A stretch of DNA of 64,000 bases from Enterococcus phoeniculicola ATCC BAA-412 (GTDB lineage: Bacteria > Bacillota > Bacilli > Lactobacillales > Enterococcaceae), in NCBI RefSeq assembly GCF_000407505.1, contig NZ_ASWE01000005.1, forward strand, positions 62,001 to 126,000, given 5' to 3'. Of this stretch, positions 26,719-38,589 are shown one piece after another. The notes beneath the pieces are model-generated. The model was not told where the DNA came from and made no database searches. It saw only the letters and a list, made by a program, of their open reading frames with translations. The translations under genes and the position numbers were made by a program. The first letter of the stretch is position 1. Every line of letters starts with the position of its first letter.

Positions 26719-26918
26719 TGGATTCATCAAAAATAATCTTGTCTTCTTTTCCTATTTCATCATTACAACCGTATTATTTCTTAAAGAAGATTTCTCCTCT
26801 TCATTAATTATATACGCAAAAAAAAAGAACTTTTTTATTTGATAGTTTATAGTTCATTTTTAATTTCAAGCGTGTTCTTCCTGTGATAGTATATAGAAAA
26901 ATAAACTAGGAGACAGCT

Positions 26919-27272
26919 ATGATTACTAGAGATGAACTTATTGAATCAATTACTGAAATTTTTAATAGTCAACCTGAATATCCCTTCAAAAAATTTCCTA
27001 CCTATGCTGTTTTTAGACATAAACGTAATAAAAAATGGTTTGCTATTATTACTGATGTAGCAAAAGAAAAAATTGGTTTATCAGGAAAAGAGAAAATAGA
27101 TATTATAGGTATTAAGCTAAATTCTGACCTCATTGCTCTTCTATTAACTAAAGAAGGGTATTTTCCTGCGTACCATATGAATAAAGAGCATTGGGTATCC
27201 ATTTCATTGGAGGCAGTAACAAAAAAAGAGTTATTGCAATGGGTTGAAGAAAGTTATTTATTAACAAAATAA
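26919..27272 (+). CDS. MmcQ/YjbR-family protein
   Basis: This 117-residue protein matches the MmcQ/YjbR family (CyaY-like fold): a basic N-terminal half with YPFKKFPTYAVFRHKRNKKWFAII, then EKIDIIGIKLNSDLIALLL, and near the end MNKEHWVSISLE. Family members have been proposed to bind DNA, but the role is unknown. It has AGGAG before ATG 26919 and is the only plus-strand gene in this part of the left arm. It is a single-gene transcript between rpsF and mnmG. Confidence 0.85.
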   Translation: MITRDELIESITEIFNSQPEYPFKKFPTYAVFRHKRNKKWFAIITDVAKEKIGLSGKEKIDIIGIKLNSDLIALLLTKEGYFPAYHMNKEHWVSISLEAVTKKELLQWVEESYLLTK

Positions 27273-27655
27273 CTAAACGTATGTACGGTTTAACTCTGTT
27301 AATACTTTTCATTTAAGAATGTCTTTCACCATCCATGACATAAATCTACTCAAGTAAAAAAATTCTGTTTAATTGAACAAAAAAAGCCACCGTTTAAACA
27401 GGTGACTAAGAGAAATCTATTGCTTGTATTATAAAAAGCTATTGAAGTTTACTTCTGAAGCTTATTGAGTAACGGCCGTTCACTTACTTGTGCTCAACTG
27501 TTTATTTTTTTAACGCACTTAATTTCCCACTAGAAATAGGTTGAAAAATAAACAGGACAGCTATTGACTTGCAGATACCAATCAGTCAAGTCTGATATAG
27601 TCAGACTACACCAGTAATTAGTAATGTTCTGACAGACTGTTTTTGCACCCCTACT
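27273..27655. other. 383-bp gap with mnmG terminator
   Basis: On the minus strand AGtCACC and GGTGgCT pair (27385-27407) and are followed by TTTTTTTG, a good terminator for mnmG. It could also serve the convergent MmcQ gene poorly. Nothing else is recognised in the remaining 250 bp. Confidence 0.65.
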
Positions 27656-29551
27656 CTAAACCTGTACCTTCGCTATCTTCCCTTGTTCAATATAGACCAT
27701 CAAAATACTTAAATCAGATGGATTGACACCGCTGATTCGGCTTGCTTGAGCGATAGTTTCTGGTTGAATTTTTTGTAGTTTTTGCTTGGCTTCTGTTGCT
27801 AATCCATTGATGGCTTCATAATCAATATTTTCTGGAATCCGTTTTGCTTCCATTCGTTTTAGCTTATCTACTTTTTCTAAGGCTTTCTTGATATAGCCTT
27901 CATATTTTACTTGAATTTCAACCTGTTCAATTTCTTTTTTGCTTAATGCTTCATTTGCAGGAATGAATTTCATTAATTCTTCGTAACTGAGTTCTGGTCG
28001 CTTCAAGAAATCAATTGCCAAGAGTCCATCCTTTAGCTCTGCAGAATTTTTTTCTTTTAAAAATGCTTGTACTTCTTGAGTAGGTTTAAGTCGAATCTTC
28101 TTTAGACGAGTTAATTCTTCTTCTACTGCTTGTTTTTTATTTAGATACGCTTCATATTGGTCTTCCTTTACTAGCCCCATTTGATGCCCCACTTCGGTAA
28201 GACGCAAATCTGCATTATCATGACGTAAAATTAACCGATATTCTGCTCGTGAAGTTAGTAAACGATACGGTTCAGTTGTTCCTTTTGTCACTAAATCATC
28301 AATCATCACACCGATATATCCATCGCTGCGCTTCATGACAAATGGTTCTTTTCCTTGAACCTTTAATGCTGCATTGATTCCGGCAATCAATCCTTGACCT
28401 GCGGCTTCTTCATATCCACTAGTCCCATTTGTTTGTCCTGCAGTATAAAGATTTTCAATCACTTTTGTTTCTAAGGTTGGACGTAACTGATGAGGGACAA
28501 CTACATCATATTCAATAGCATATCCCGTCCGCATCATTTCTACTTTCTCCAACCCAGCAATAGAGTGAAGCATCTCCACTTGAACATCCTCTGGTAAAGA
28601 AGTAGACAACCCTTGTACATAGACCTCTTCTGTATTTAAGCCTTCTGGTTCAAGGAATAGTTGGTGCCGTGGCTTATCAGAGAAACGGACAATTTTGTCT
28701 TCAATTGATGGGCAGTAACGTGCACCCACACCTTCAACAATTCCTGTAAACATAGGCGCACGATGAAGATTTCTTTGAATAATTTCATGTGTCCCTTCAT
28801 TTGTATAAGTTAACCAGCAGGGTTCTTGATTCAAGTTATAATCACTATCAGGCGTGCTGAAACTAAAATGATTTGGCTCTTCATCTCCTGGCTGTTCTTC
28901 TGTCACGCTATAATCAATTGAACTTGATTTTACACGTGGAGGAGTTCCTGTTTTAAAACGAGCTATTTCAAAGCCCAATTCTCTTAGATGATCGGCTAAA
29001 TTCACAGATGGCTGAGAGTTATTCGGACCTGAAGAATATTTCAATTCGCCAATAATGATTTCTCCTCGCAGAGCTGTTCCAGCAGTAATGACCACTGCCT
29101 TTGCTGCATAGGCGGCACCCGTGGCTGTAACCACACCTTTACACACACCCTCTTCGACAATTAGCTTATCTACAATCCCTTGACGCAGGGTTAAATTTTC
29201 TTCTTTTTCAATTGTATGCTTCATTTCAGTTGCATACGCTTGTTTGTCTGCTTGAGCACGCAACGCACGCACAGCTGGACCTTTCCCAGTATTTAACATA
29301 CGCATTTGGATATAAGTTTTATCAATATTTCTTCCCATCTCTCCACCTAATGCGTCAATTTCACGCACAACGACTCCTTTAGCGGGGCCTCCTACAGATG
29401 GGTTACAAGGCATAAAAGCCACCATATCTAAATTGATAGTCAATAAAAGTGTCTTTGCGCCCATACGAGCAGATGCCAAAGCAGCCTCTGATCCTGCATG
29501 ACCTGCTCCCACGATGATGACATCATAAGATTCTGCATTAAATTGTGTCAT
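27656..29551 (-). CDS. mnmG: tRNA uridine-5-carboxymethylaminomethyl modification enzyme MnmG
   Basis: MnmG is an FAD enzyme that works with MnmE to modify the wobble uridine (U34) of certain tRNAs. At 631 residues it is full length. It has the N-terminal FAD-binding motif [18 protein letters not shown], the conserved [11 protein letters not shown] and the [20 protein letters not shown] stretch. It starts at ATG 29551 (GGAAAGGAAGTAAATAA), 16 bp after mnmE, in the same operon. Next to it in many Firmicutes comes rsmG; here rsmG is on the other side of oriC. Confidence 0.96.
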   Translation of the reverse strand: MTQFNAESYDVIIVGAGHAGSEAALASARMGAKTLLLTINLDMVAFMPCNPSVGGPAKGVVVREIDALGGEMGRNIDKTYIQMRMLNTGKGPAVRALRAQADKQAYATEMKHTIEKEENLTLRQGIVDKLIVEEGVCKGVVTATGAAYAAKAVVITAGTALRGEIIIGELKYSSGPNNSQPSVNLADHLRELGFEIARFKTGTPPRVKSSSIDYSVTEEQPGDEEPNHFSFSTPDSDYNLNQEPCWLTYTNEGTHEIIQRNLHRAPMFTGIVEGVGARYCPSIEDKIVRFSDKPRHQLFLEPEGLNTEEVYVQGLSTSLPEDVQVEMLHSIAGLEKVEMMRTGYAIEYDVVVPHQLRPTLETKVIENLYTAGQTNGTSGYEEAAGQGLIAGINAALKVQGKEPFVMKRSDGYIGVMIDDLVTKGTTEPYRLLTSRAEYRLILRHDNADLRLTEVGHQMGLVKEDQYEAYLNKKQAVEEELTRLKKIRLKPTQEVQAFLKEKNSAELKDGLLAIDFLKRPELSYEELMKFIPANEALSKKEIEQVEIQVKYEGYIKKALEKVDKLKRMEAKRIPENIDYEAINGLATEAKQKLQKIQPETIAQASRISGVNPSDLSILMVYIEQGKIAKVQV

Positions 29552-29567
29552 TTATTTACTTCCTTTC

Positions 29568-30965
29568 CTATTTTCCTAAACAGAATTGACTGAATAACTG
29601 TGTAATTAATTCATCTTGGACACTGTCACCAACGATTTCTCCCAGATAATCCCAACAACGCGTCATATCAATTTGTACTAAATCAACTGGCATTCCAGCT
29701 TCGATTCCATTAACAACTTCTCCTAATGAAATAGATGCCTGCTCCAAAAGAGCAATATGGCGAGTATTTGAGACATATGTTGCATCTTTTTCCCCTGTTT
29801 GTCCGCCAAAGAATAAGTCAGCAATCGCTTCTTCCAATTTATCTAACCCATCATTTTTTACGACAGAAACAGCAAAAACAGGCTCATCCTTAAGATGTGA
29901 CTGAACTTCCTCCAATGTAATTTGAGCAGGTAAATCTGTTTTATTTAACAAAATGATTCGTTTTAACCCGTTTGTCGCTTCAAATAAGTTTTTATCCTCT
30001 AGTGTCAAAGGTTCGCTCTGATTTAAAACTAGTAAAATTAAATCCGATTCTGCTAACGCTTTTCGACTCCGTTCCACTCCGATGCGTTCAACGATATCCT
30101 CTGTTTCACGGATACCTGCCGTATCAATTAGCTTCAATGGCACACCGCGAACATTAACGTATTCTTCAATAACATCTCGAGTGGTTCCCGCAATATCTGT
30201 TACAATTGCTTTTTCTTCACGCAACAAGTGATTAAGCAAGCTGGATTTCCCAACATTAGGACGACCAATAATCGCTGTGCTTAAGCCTTCACGGAGAATT
30301 TTTCCTTGTTTTGCCGTAACCAATAATTGATCAATCTGTTTTTGAACAAAATTTGCTTTCTCAAGTAAAAGCTTGGTGGTCAGCTCTTCCACATCATCGT
30401 ATTCTGGATAATCAATATTCACTTCCACTTGTGCAAGTGTTTCTAAAATTTCTTGTCGTAATGTACGAATCAAATGAGAGAGATTTCCATCTAATTGATT
30501 TAAAGCTAAATTCATTGCACGATCCGTCTTTGCGCGAATCAAATCCATCACGGCTTCTGCCTGTGAGAGGTCCACACGACCATTCAAGAATGCACGCTTG
30601 GTAAATTCCCCTGGCTCTGCTAAACGCGCGCCTTCACGCAAAACAAGCTGTAGTAATTGATTCACTACCACGATTCCTCCGTGACAATTGATTTCTACCA
30701 CATCTTCTCTTGTAAAGGTCTTCGGCGCCTTCATTACAGAAACCATCACTTCATCAATAATCTGTTCACTCTTAGGATCAATAATATGACCATAGTGAAT
30801 CGTGTGTGAGGGAACCTCAATCAGTGATTTACTCCCAGATTGATAAACTTTATCTGCAATTTGTACTGCTTGATCCCCACTTAATCGGACAATACTGATT
30901 GCACCTTCCCCTGGCGGCGTCGAAATAGCAGCAATGGTATCAAACTCTAATGTAATTTCAGCCAA
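29568..30965 (-). CDS. mnmE: tRNA modification GTPase MnmE
   Basis: MnmE is the GTPase partner of MnmG in U34 tRNA modification. From the chosen TTG start (GGAGGATATATAAATTG) it is 465 residues long. It has an N-terminal folate-binding domain ([23 protein letters not shown]), a G domain with GRPNVGKSS and NKTD, and the C-terminal CLGK with the conserved cysteine. The frame extends upstream to 31082, but that part lacks homology and a ribosome binding site. The 5' leader holds a small GCGC...GCGC hairpin. Confidence 0.95.
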   Translation of the reverse strand: MAEITLEFDTIAAISTPPGEGAISIVRLSGDQAVQIADKVYQSGSKSLIEVPSHTIHYGHIIDPKSEQIIDEVMVSVMKAPKTFTREDVVEINCHGGIVVVNQLLQLVLREGARLAEPGEFTKRAFLNGRVDLSQAEAVMDLIRAKTDRAMNLALNQLDGNLSHLIRTLRQEILETLAQVEVNIDYPEYDDVEELTTKLLLEKANFVQKQIDQLLVTAKQGKILREGLSTAIIGRPNVGKSSLLNHLLREEKAIVTDIAGTTRDVIEEYVNVRGVPLKLIDTAGIRETEDIVERIGVERSRKALAESDLILLVLNQSEPLTLEDKNLFEATNGLKRIILLNKTDLPAQITLEEVQSHLKDEPVFAVSVVKNDGLDKLEEAIADLFFGGQTGEKDATYVSNTRHIALLEQASISLGEVVNGIEAGMPVDLVQIDMTRCWDYLGEIVGDSVQDELITQLFSQFCLGK

Positions 30966-31206
30966 TTTATATATCCTCCTATCTAAGCGCACAAAAAAAG
31001 CGCCCACTCCACCCCTTAAACTAAAAAGGTAGACTCGCACTTTGACTGCTGTCTGTTCAATTTTCTTGTCATAGAGTAGCATAATTTTCTACGTCTTGCA
31101 AGTGATTTTACTGCTATGAAAAAGATTTCCAGAACTCATTTGCCTTTCTTTTTCTCCAACTGACACGTAAAATAGAAACTAAGAATAGAAAAAGGAGTGG
31201 ATGACC

Positions 31207-31548
31207 ATGAGTTTCTTTCATGACGGTTTGACCGAAGACGAAAAAAATAATGAGCAGATTCAGGATGTAACCTTATCTACAGGCAATGTAAATGTAAAAT
31301 ATATAGTACGTGATGTCATTTTTATCGCTGAACGACACCAAATTGATTTGTTTGATGAACAATTAGATCTAAATGAAGTGTTCTCATCCATTATGTTCAA
31401 ATTAAAGAAAAAAGCATTTAGTTATGGTGCTGATGCAGTTATCAATTGTCACTTTGAACACGAAGCAGTCAAAGAAGAGGGCCTCCCTTATCTAGAGCTC
31501 TTTGCTTATGGAACAGTTGTCCAATTTACGCAGACAACGATTGGATAA
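31207..31548 (+). CDS. YbjQ/UPF0145-like protein
   Basis: This 113-residue protein has the pattern of the YbjQ (UPF0145) fold: TLSTGNVNVKYIVRDVIF, then a helical LKKKAFSYGADAVINCHFEHE, which resembles the AxxLGADAVIGVxxD core of that family. The function of the family is unknown. Two ATGs are possible (31201 and 31207); AAGGAG is nine bases before the second, which is preferred. It is single-gene and divergent from mnmE. Confidence 0.65.
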   Translation: MSFFHDGLTEDEKNNEQIQDVTLSTGNVNVKYIVRDVIFIAERHQIDLFDEQLDLNEVFSSIMFKLKKKAFSYGADAVINCHFEHEAVKEEGLPYLELFAYGTVVQFTQTTIG

Positions 31549-31608
31549 ATTCGACGCAGATTCTTTTTTTCTAGAGAGACTATACAAAAATAAAATACAC
31601 AGATAAAT

Positions 31609-31657
31609 AACAATGGATCAAATTCTGAGGAATACGCACAAAATTTGATCCATTGTT
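31609..31657. terminator. rho-independent terminator
   Basis: AACAATGGATCAAATT and its exact complement form a 16-bp stem, followed by TTGTTT. It ends the 31207-31548 gene. The following 230 bp (31658-31890) before the GH1 gene show no supportable feature. Confidence 0.85.
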
Positions 31658-31890
31658 TTGTTTAGTATAAATAAGCGACTCTATTTATTTCTGCGCTGTA
31701 ACTACTGCTTCACTGTTGTCGTAGTTATCTATCGCTTTAAAAAGAAATTGGGTGAACGCTATCCACACTCAAATTTTCTATTTATCGCTGCCTATAGCCA
31801 CCTTATCGCCCTTCCAGTTGTTCATTTAAAGAATGGCTTTAATAGATACACCTTTCTTCTACTACTGAAAATTAGTGGAAAAGAATAAAC

Positions 31891-33342
<1,452 letters not shown>

Positions 33343-33345
33343 TTA

Positions 33346-34590
33346 TTATCCCTCCATTTCTGCGTCTTCTTCTGCCATTGCTTGTTTGTCGTAGACTTTA
33401 AAGAATGGTAAGTAGACAATCCAAGAAATGGCAAATAAAACAAGCGTGTAGATGAGCCCATTAATTGATTTTGTTGAAATATAAGAAAAAATCGGCGCTG
33501 GCAAATACCATAAATCAAAGACATTTTGAGGAATCGGAACAAGACCTATCTTCATCACAATCCAAGCAGATACTGGACCTAACAGCCCCATAATCCACAT
33601 GGGAATCATCAACGTTGGATTAAATGCTACTGGCGCACCAAAAACAACAGGCTCATTAATATTAAAGATTGAAGGAATAATTGCTGCTCGCCCCACCATC
33701 TTCATACGAGCTGATTTAGCCATAAATGTCATCATAAAACAAAGAGCTAATGTGGCACCTCCACCACCGATAACAAATGTCCCCACCACTTCTTCTGTAA
33801 AAATGTTCGTTGCCGGTAAACCTTGTGCAGCATTTCTAGCATTTTCTGCAATCCCTGGAAGAGCAATGGCCATTTCAATTGGATAAATAATCCACGAAGA
33901 AATTCCAAATGAATACAGGAATGAGTAGCCAAGGAAAATAATCAGAACAAATCCTCCAAAACTACCACCTATGTTTACCAATGGATGCAGAGCCGTCATA
34001 ATCGCTTGACTCATGTTAAAATGCAATTGGAAGGTAAAGAGCCAACCAATGAGTAATATCAATGCAATAGGCAGGATAGTATTAAACCATGCCGCTACAA
34101 AATCTGGTAAAGCAGAATCCTCACTAATCAATTGATGTCTGGAAGCAAGAGACATCACAAACCCAACAAATAATCCTGCAACTAGAGCAACAAGCATACC
34201 GCCTGTTCCCAGCTCAGCTGTCATAAGAGTGATGACCCCTTTGTCTGTATCAATGGTTGGATAAACAAGTAATAAAAAGAATGCGATGCCTGCTAATCCA
34301 GCCGGTTTTGCCGCTGACTTGTAGCCTTTATTATTCATAATTGCTTCAGGTAGTAAATAAGACATAAAAAGTGAGAACAAGCCAAAACTAAACGTGCTCA
34401 ATAGAGAAAAATCCGGAAATTCTGCCCAAACATTTTTAACAAGTGATAAAACTGTAACAAACGACCCAATGAATATCATTGGCATACCTGTCAAAATTGA
34501 TTCTTGAATGGATGCAATCCAAGGATTCTTGACAAGTTTATTTACTTTTGGTGCAAAGCTGTCTGTCATCCAATTCGTCAACTTATCCAT
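33346..34590 (-). CDS. PTS lactose/cellobiose-family EIIC permease
   Basis: This 414-residue membrane protein has about ten spans and the pattern of EIIC_Cel: SIQESILTGMPMIFIGSF, later FNINEPVVFGAPVAFNP (the substrate-site signature) and PAPIFSYISTKS. It carries beta-glucosides across the membrane as they are phosphorylated. It starts at ATG 34590, four bases after the EIIA stop; its own stop overlaps the GH1 ribosome binding site. The operon order is EIIB, regulator, EIIA, EIIC, GH1. Confidence 0.93.
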   Translation of the reverse strand: MDKLTNWMTDSFAPKVNKLVKNPWIASIQESILTGMPMIFIGSFVTVLSLVKNVWAEFPDFSLLSTFSFGLFSLFMSYLLPEAIMNNKGYKSAAKPAGLAGIAFFLLLVYPTIDTDKGVITLMTAELGTGGMLVALVAGLFVGFVMSLASRHQLISEDSALPDFVAAWFNTILPIALILLIGWLFTFQLHFNMSQAIMTALHPLVNIGGSFGGFVLIIFLGYSFLYSFGISSWIIYPIEMAIALPGIAENARNAAQGLPATNIFTEEVVGTFVIGGGGATLALCFMMTFMAKSARMKMVGRAAIIPSIFNINEPVVFGAPVAFNPTLMIPMWIMGLLGPVSAWIVMKIGLVPIPQNVFDLWYLPAPIFSYISTKSINGLIYTLVLFAISWIVYLPFFKVYDKQAMAEEDAEMEG

Positions 34591-34593
34591 AAT

Positions 34594-34929
34594 TTACTCC
34601 TCCAAATTTTTAAGAATAGTAACTATTTTTTCAGTCATCATCACTTCACTAGTGATGGTCATTAATGTGTCTTGGGCATGAATAAACAAAACCGAAAAAG
34701 GAACTTCTTTGTCATTCGCCTCAAGTTGAATCATATCTGTCTGTAATTTATGTGCTTGATTTATTTCCTTTCGTGCACTGTCCATCTTCCGTTTTATTTC
34801 ATCATAATCTTTGTCGCTCTTCGCTAACATATCAAGTGCAGACATGTTAAGGTCTCTAGCATTACCAGCATGTAAAATAACATTCATAGAAATGGTAGTA
34901 AGTTGGTCCCTGCTAATTCCTAGCTCCAT
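34594..34929 (-). CDS. PTS lactose/cellobiose-family EIIA
   Basis: This 111-residue helical protein is EIIA_Lac/Cel, which passes phosphate from HPr to EIIB. The active histidine lies in VLFIHAQDTLMT, the family motif. The protein is mostly alpha-helical, as expected for the trimeric EIIA_Lac fold. ATG 34929 has AAGGAGATGTTGAA upstream. It lies between the regulator and EIIC with gaps of 12 and 3 bp. Confidence 0.93.
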   Translation of the reverse strand: MELGISRDQLTTISMNVILHAGNARDLNMSALDMLAKSDKDYDEIKRKMDSARKEINQAHKLQTDMIQLEANDKEVPFSVLFIHAQDTLMTITSEVMMTEKIVTILKNLEE

Positions 34930-34941
34930 TTCAACATCTCC

Positions 34942-36825
34942 TTATTCGTAATAGTTTCCTTCACCTAATAAATGTATTAGTCTACTTAAAAACTGTTTTG
35001 GATTCTCTTGTTTGCTTAACATCAAGACATTTTCTTTCACAGATACAACTTCCACAAATCGTTGAAAAATCTTATTAAATATTTTTCGATCTTTCTTACT
35101 AATCGAGAGACCAACAATTAATCTAACGTTAGTTTCTCCCCATGGAATACTTTCTTTTGGAATCAGAATTACCACATCTGTTTTCTTTGCATCCATGGCT
35201 AGTGTATGAGGAATAGCAATGCCACTTGGAAAGCTTGTGTAAGAAGCATTTTCTCGTTCAATTAACTGGTCAAAATAGTTGTCAGAAACTGATTGACTCT
35301 TGCGTAATTTGTCAGCAATAGCTCTTAAAGCCTCCTCATATGTATGTCCTGTATAATGAACAATAAAATGATTGTCTCTAATAACTGCTGTTAAATGACT
35401 GGTTATCTCGTTGATATAATACGTATTTTTAATTGCACGAATCGCTTCCCAGATAGCATTTTTTTCAATTGGTAAAAGTTGATCATGGACTGCCACTTGT
35501 TTGGAAGAACTAATCTTCAGCTGTTCAAACTCAGAGATTGGAAAGCTAGTGATAATCAAATCGTAACGTTCCGTTAGTTGATGAAAAATATTCCCCTCTA
35601 AAATCTCTGTGACTAACAAATCATCTTTAAATTCCCGCTTAATCTGCTCTGCTATTTGTGCTCCTTCATTTAGGTACCCCGGCGTGATAATGGCTGTTTT
35701 CAAGCGTAGACTGGGAATAGGATCATTCTTCAAAAAAGATCCTATGTGTAAGGTAAGAAAAGCAATTTCATCATCATTAATCTCAATGCCAAGTTTTTTT
35801 TCAAGACAAGAAGCAAGATACACAGCAATATCAAATAGAATCGGATATTTCGCTTTAATTTTTTCGAAGCTCAAATTTCTTGAAAAAATATTTTTTTGGG
35901 CACGCTGATAGAGATTGCTGATATGAATAATTAATCGATCTTTAAAATCTTTATTTTCAAAACTTATCCCATAAACGTTCTCGAGCTCCTTCAATACCTC
36001 TCCAATCTCTTTGATACGTCTATTATCTTTTAACGCCGATATATCTGTGCTCCGGTGATAAATATGCTCAAAGAGTTCGTCAAACTCAACTAAGTCTTCC
36101 TTGAGAAAATATAATGCGTAGCGAGTTTGAATTTCATCAACAATTTTTTGCGCTGTCACACTAGTCATTACTTGATGGGTCGTTTGTTTCGTCGTCGCAC
36201 GATCTAAGGCAACTGCAATGTGAAAAACAAGACTTTCAACAAAATACGTATTCGTAGCTTCGGAATCAAGATATGTCAGAGACAGACTGTATAAATCATC
36301 TAATTTAATCGTTGGCCCAAGTATTTCTTGAACATCATAAGAAATATCAAAATTTTCAAAAGAAGATTGATTTAAAAGATTCATTAGTAAATGACGAATC
36401 GCATACGGGTCGCCATCAATATACAATTTTGAGTCTCTTGTCTTAATTGACAGGTTCCATTGTCTGATATCCTTATTAATGAAATTGATTGTTGATTTTA
36501 ATGTGGAATCAGAAAGATATAAGCTATCTGCCAAATCATATAAATCTAGACCGCGATCAACATTTTTAATCAAACGACGAAGAATATAAATTTTACGTTG
36601 ATTCTTAACATTTTTATTATTCATTTCTGCAAAACTTTTATCAGGATTAGCCGTGTAGCCTTTAGAACTAGAAATAATTAAATCTGGATCGATAACATTA
36701 AGTCTTTTGATATAGTTTCTGATGGTTCGAGTGGATACCTCAAACTGCTCTGCTAATTCTTTCGAGGTACAGTAATTTCCCATATTACGTTTCAAATATC
36801 TGAGTAGCTCCCATTCTTTATTCAA
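34942..36825 (-). CDS. PRD/EIIA-containing regulator (LicR/BglG-type activator)
   Basis: This 627-residue protein resembles LicR-type activators. It has an N-terminal HTH (residues 1-45, NYCTSKELAEQFEVSTRTIRNYIKRLN) and a second HTH-like part (about 70-140). Two PRDs follow, then an EIIB-like section (about 385-470) and a C-terminal EIIA_Fru-like domain with SGIAIPHTLAMD carrying a histidine. It is expected to activate the EIIB-EIIA-EIIC-GH1 genes in response to their sugar and PTS state. It starts at ATG 36825 (TTTGGGGGGTCATCTTTG). It sits inside the operon it should control. Confidence 0.88.
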   Translation of the reverse strand: MNKEWELLRYLKRNMGNYCTSKELAEQFEVSTRTIRNYIKRLNVIDPDLIISSSKGYTANPDKSFAEMNNKNVKNQRKIYILRRLIKNVDRGLDLYDLADSLYLSDSTLKSTINFINKDIRQWNLSIKTRDSKLYIDGDPYAIRHLLMNLLNQSSFENFDISYDVQEILGPTIKLDDLYSLSLTYLDSEATNTYFVESLVFHIAVALDRATTKQTTHQVMTSVTAQKIVDEIQTRYALYFLKEDLVEFDELFEHIYHRSTDISALKDNRRIKEIGEVLKELENVYGISFENKDFKDRLIIHISNLYQRAQKNIFSRNLSFEKIKAKYPILFDIAVYLASCLEKKLGIEINDDEIAFLTLHIGSFLKNDPIPSLRLKTAIITPGYLNEGAQIAEQIKREFKDDLLVTEILEGNIFHQLTERYDLIITSFPISEFEQLKISSSKQVAVHDQLLPIEKNAIWEAIRAIKNTYYINEITSHLTAVIRDNHFIVHYTGHTYEEALRAIADKLRKSQSVSDNYFDQLIERENASYTSFPSGIAIPHTLAMDAKKTDVVILIPKESIPWGETNVRLIVGLSISKKDRKIFNKIFQRFVEVVSVKENVLMLSKQENPKQFLSRLIHLLGEGNYYE

Positions 36826-36840
36826 AGATGACCCCCCAAA

Positions 36841-37152
36841 TCAATTTTCAAGTAACTGCTTTACCTCATTTACAAGCCCTTTTCCATCAAGTGCACCATA
36901 AACTTTTTGCGGGATAACTGCGACTTTAACTTCAGCAGCTTCTGCTTCTTCTCTGACTTCATCCAACATATATTTCAGATGCGGTGCAACCAAAAGAACA
37001 TCAATCTCATTGAGATAGTCACCGATTTCTGATTCACTCTTCGCTTTGATTTCAAAATCAAGCCCTTCCTTTTTTACTGCTTTTCTTGCATTTGCTGCCA
37101 TAAACCCTGAAGATGCACCCGTTCCACATATCAATAATACTTTTGTTGTCAT
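36841..37152 (-). CDS. PTS lactose/cellobiose-family EIIB
   Basis: This 103-residue protein has the EIIB_Lac/Cel fold with the phosphocysteine in VLLICGTGASSGFMA (Cys10). The frame extends to 37185, but AGAAGGAGGAGAACAAA precedes the ATG at 37152. It is the first gene of the operon. Upstream (37207-37221) the inverted repeat ATATCAtttTGATAT may be an operator, and a TATACT-type -10 lies near 37189; neither is certain. Confidence 0.92.
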   Translation of the reverse strand: MTTKVLLICGTGASSGFMAANARKAVKKEGLDFEIKAKSESEIGDYLNEIDVLLVAPHLKYMLDEVREEAEAAEVKVAVIPQKVYGALDGKGLVNEVKQLLEN

Positions 37153-37221
37153 TTTGTTCTCCTCCTTCTTTTCTTTATAATTCAAGTATACAGTGCCCTT
37201 TAAGGGATATCATTTTGATAT

Positions 37222-37963
37222 TTTTCCTATCTTTAGGAAATTCATAACATCTATCTGTAATGAAAAAAGAAGGAAATCATTCAGCTAGATTTTATTTAGT
37301 GATTCGAAAATGAAAGAACTACATCCACAACAAGTGGCACATAAACGACAGGAATCCCTTCATTAAAAAATGTTGAATCTGCAAAAAAAACAACGCCCTC
37401 TCCTAATGGTTGGTCGTTGCTTCATTTGCTTATATAAAAAGCCTTTACTCTGTGTGTAAGGAAAAATAGAATAGCTTGGTTTTAGAAATAAACGAATGCT
37501 AGACTTCTATACTATAAAAATAGAGACAGAGACGCACTACTTCTCAATAATTTGAGGAACACGGTAGAAATCTGCTAACCCGAAAGAACCTCTTGCGTCT
37601 TTTTTGTAAATTCCTTCCTATGCTCCTCTGTACTTGGCTATTTTTATCTCATCTTCTGCGAATATACGCAATAATCAAAAAAATAGAAGGCTGAGCATCA
37701 TAAAATGATTTTCAGCCTTCTATTTTTGTTTGAAATTTAGGTTTCAAACAAATTTTAATCAAAGTAAGAGACTACCGTCTTCATCGCATGTTTACTTCGA
37801 TAAGAATGATTTCTAGTAAAATATACTTGGTTTTGATTTCTTTGTCAATCTATTTTGAAAGCGGCATAAAGGAAAAAAAAGCTTTAGAATTCAAAGATAG
37901 CGACATCACTGACTTTTGCTTTAAAAAAAATCAATGATTCATATTTTCTTATTACATAGATAA
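37222..37963. other. 740-bp gene-free stretch with a bidirectional hairpin
   Basis: A stem of AAATAGAAGGCTGA (37681-37694) and TCAGCCTTCTATTT (37712-37725) with flanking A/T runs is a probable terminator. Nothing else convincing is seen in this part. The rest of the region up to 38445 is IS200/IS605-derived. Confidence 0.6.
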
Positions 37964-37964
37964 G

Positions 37965-38395
37965 TAAATATCCACCCGCATAGCGGGTGGCTTTTTAATA
38001 GCCCTAGAAGGGCTCACTACTTGCTGCTCCCTTCAAGGGAGCTTTTTTAAGAGACCGCCAACCGCTATCTCTCTATTTTTTTCTAGTCTTTATTTGCTAA
38101 ATGGATCATTGTACTCTCTTTTACTTATACTATCTCTACCTCTTTCATTTCACACAGTTTTCTCAATATTTTCCCAATATCTTGTCTTAACTTTCCATAA
38201 ATGACTTTTCGTCTGTATTTTGGCGTAAACACAATATGATACTTACAATTCCATCGAGTATGTGCTAAACTTTTATCGTCATTTGACATAAAAAAACTCC
38301 TTTCGATTTGATAACGGTTGGTAGCCTTTATCTAGTATATCCAAAGGAGTTTTATCGCTAAAGCTACTTCTTCCACGCGCAGTACGCGTGGTTTT
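37965..38395 (-). mobile_element. IS200/IS605-family remnant (both ends kept, interior deleted)
   Basis: Both end structures remain: the hairpin CCACCCGCATAGCGGGTGG (37975-37993) at one side and CCACGCGCAGTACGCGTGG (38374-38392) at the other, along with GCTCCCTTCAAGGGAGC (38028-38044). Between them lies only the 5' third of tnpA. IS200/IS605 elements carry such subterminal hairpins recognised by TnpA as single strands. The element is a miniature that could move only if an intact TnpA acts in trans. Confidence 0.75.
38125..38289 (-). pseudogene. tnpA: truncated tnpA (IS200-like transposase)
   Basis: The 54-codon fragment starts MSNDDKSLAHTRWNCKYHIV and contains FTPKYRRKVIYGKLRQ, the N-terminus of IS200/IS605 TnpA. 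A stop follows VEIV. The HUH metal-binding motif and catalytic tyrosine of the full protein (about 150 residues) are missing, so it cannot catalyse transposition. The start is behind AAAGGAGTTTTTTT. Confidence 0.85.
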
Positions 38396-38589
38396 TTTGT
38401 TTCAATCACTTTAGCGATTGAAACCGACTAAAGTCATTAAAAAATGAAGGGGCTGTGACATAAGTCCCTAACAGAAAAGTGCATGAAATGACGAAAAACC
38501 GTTCATTTCATGCGCTTTTTTAGTTAAAATAAAAGAAGCACAGGTGGCACCCTGTGCTTCAAACATTTAATCCTGAAAGGACTAAAAAT

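Noticed and set aside
31658-31888. 76-codon plus-strand frame before the GH1 gene
   Set aside because: It begins inside the terminator region, lacks a ribosome binding site and resembles no known protein.
37975-38045. Possible CRISPR-like short repeats with hairpins
   Set aside because: The hairpins are different sequences, not regular repeats with spacers; they fit IS200/IS605 end structures.
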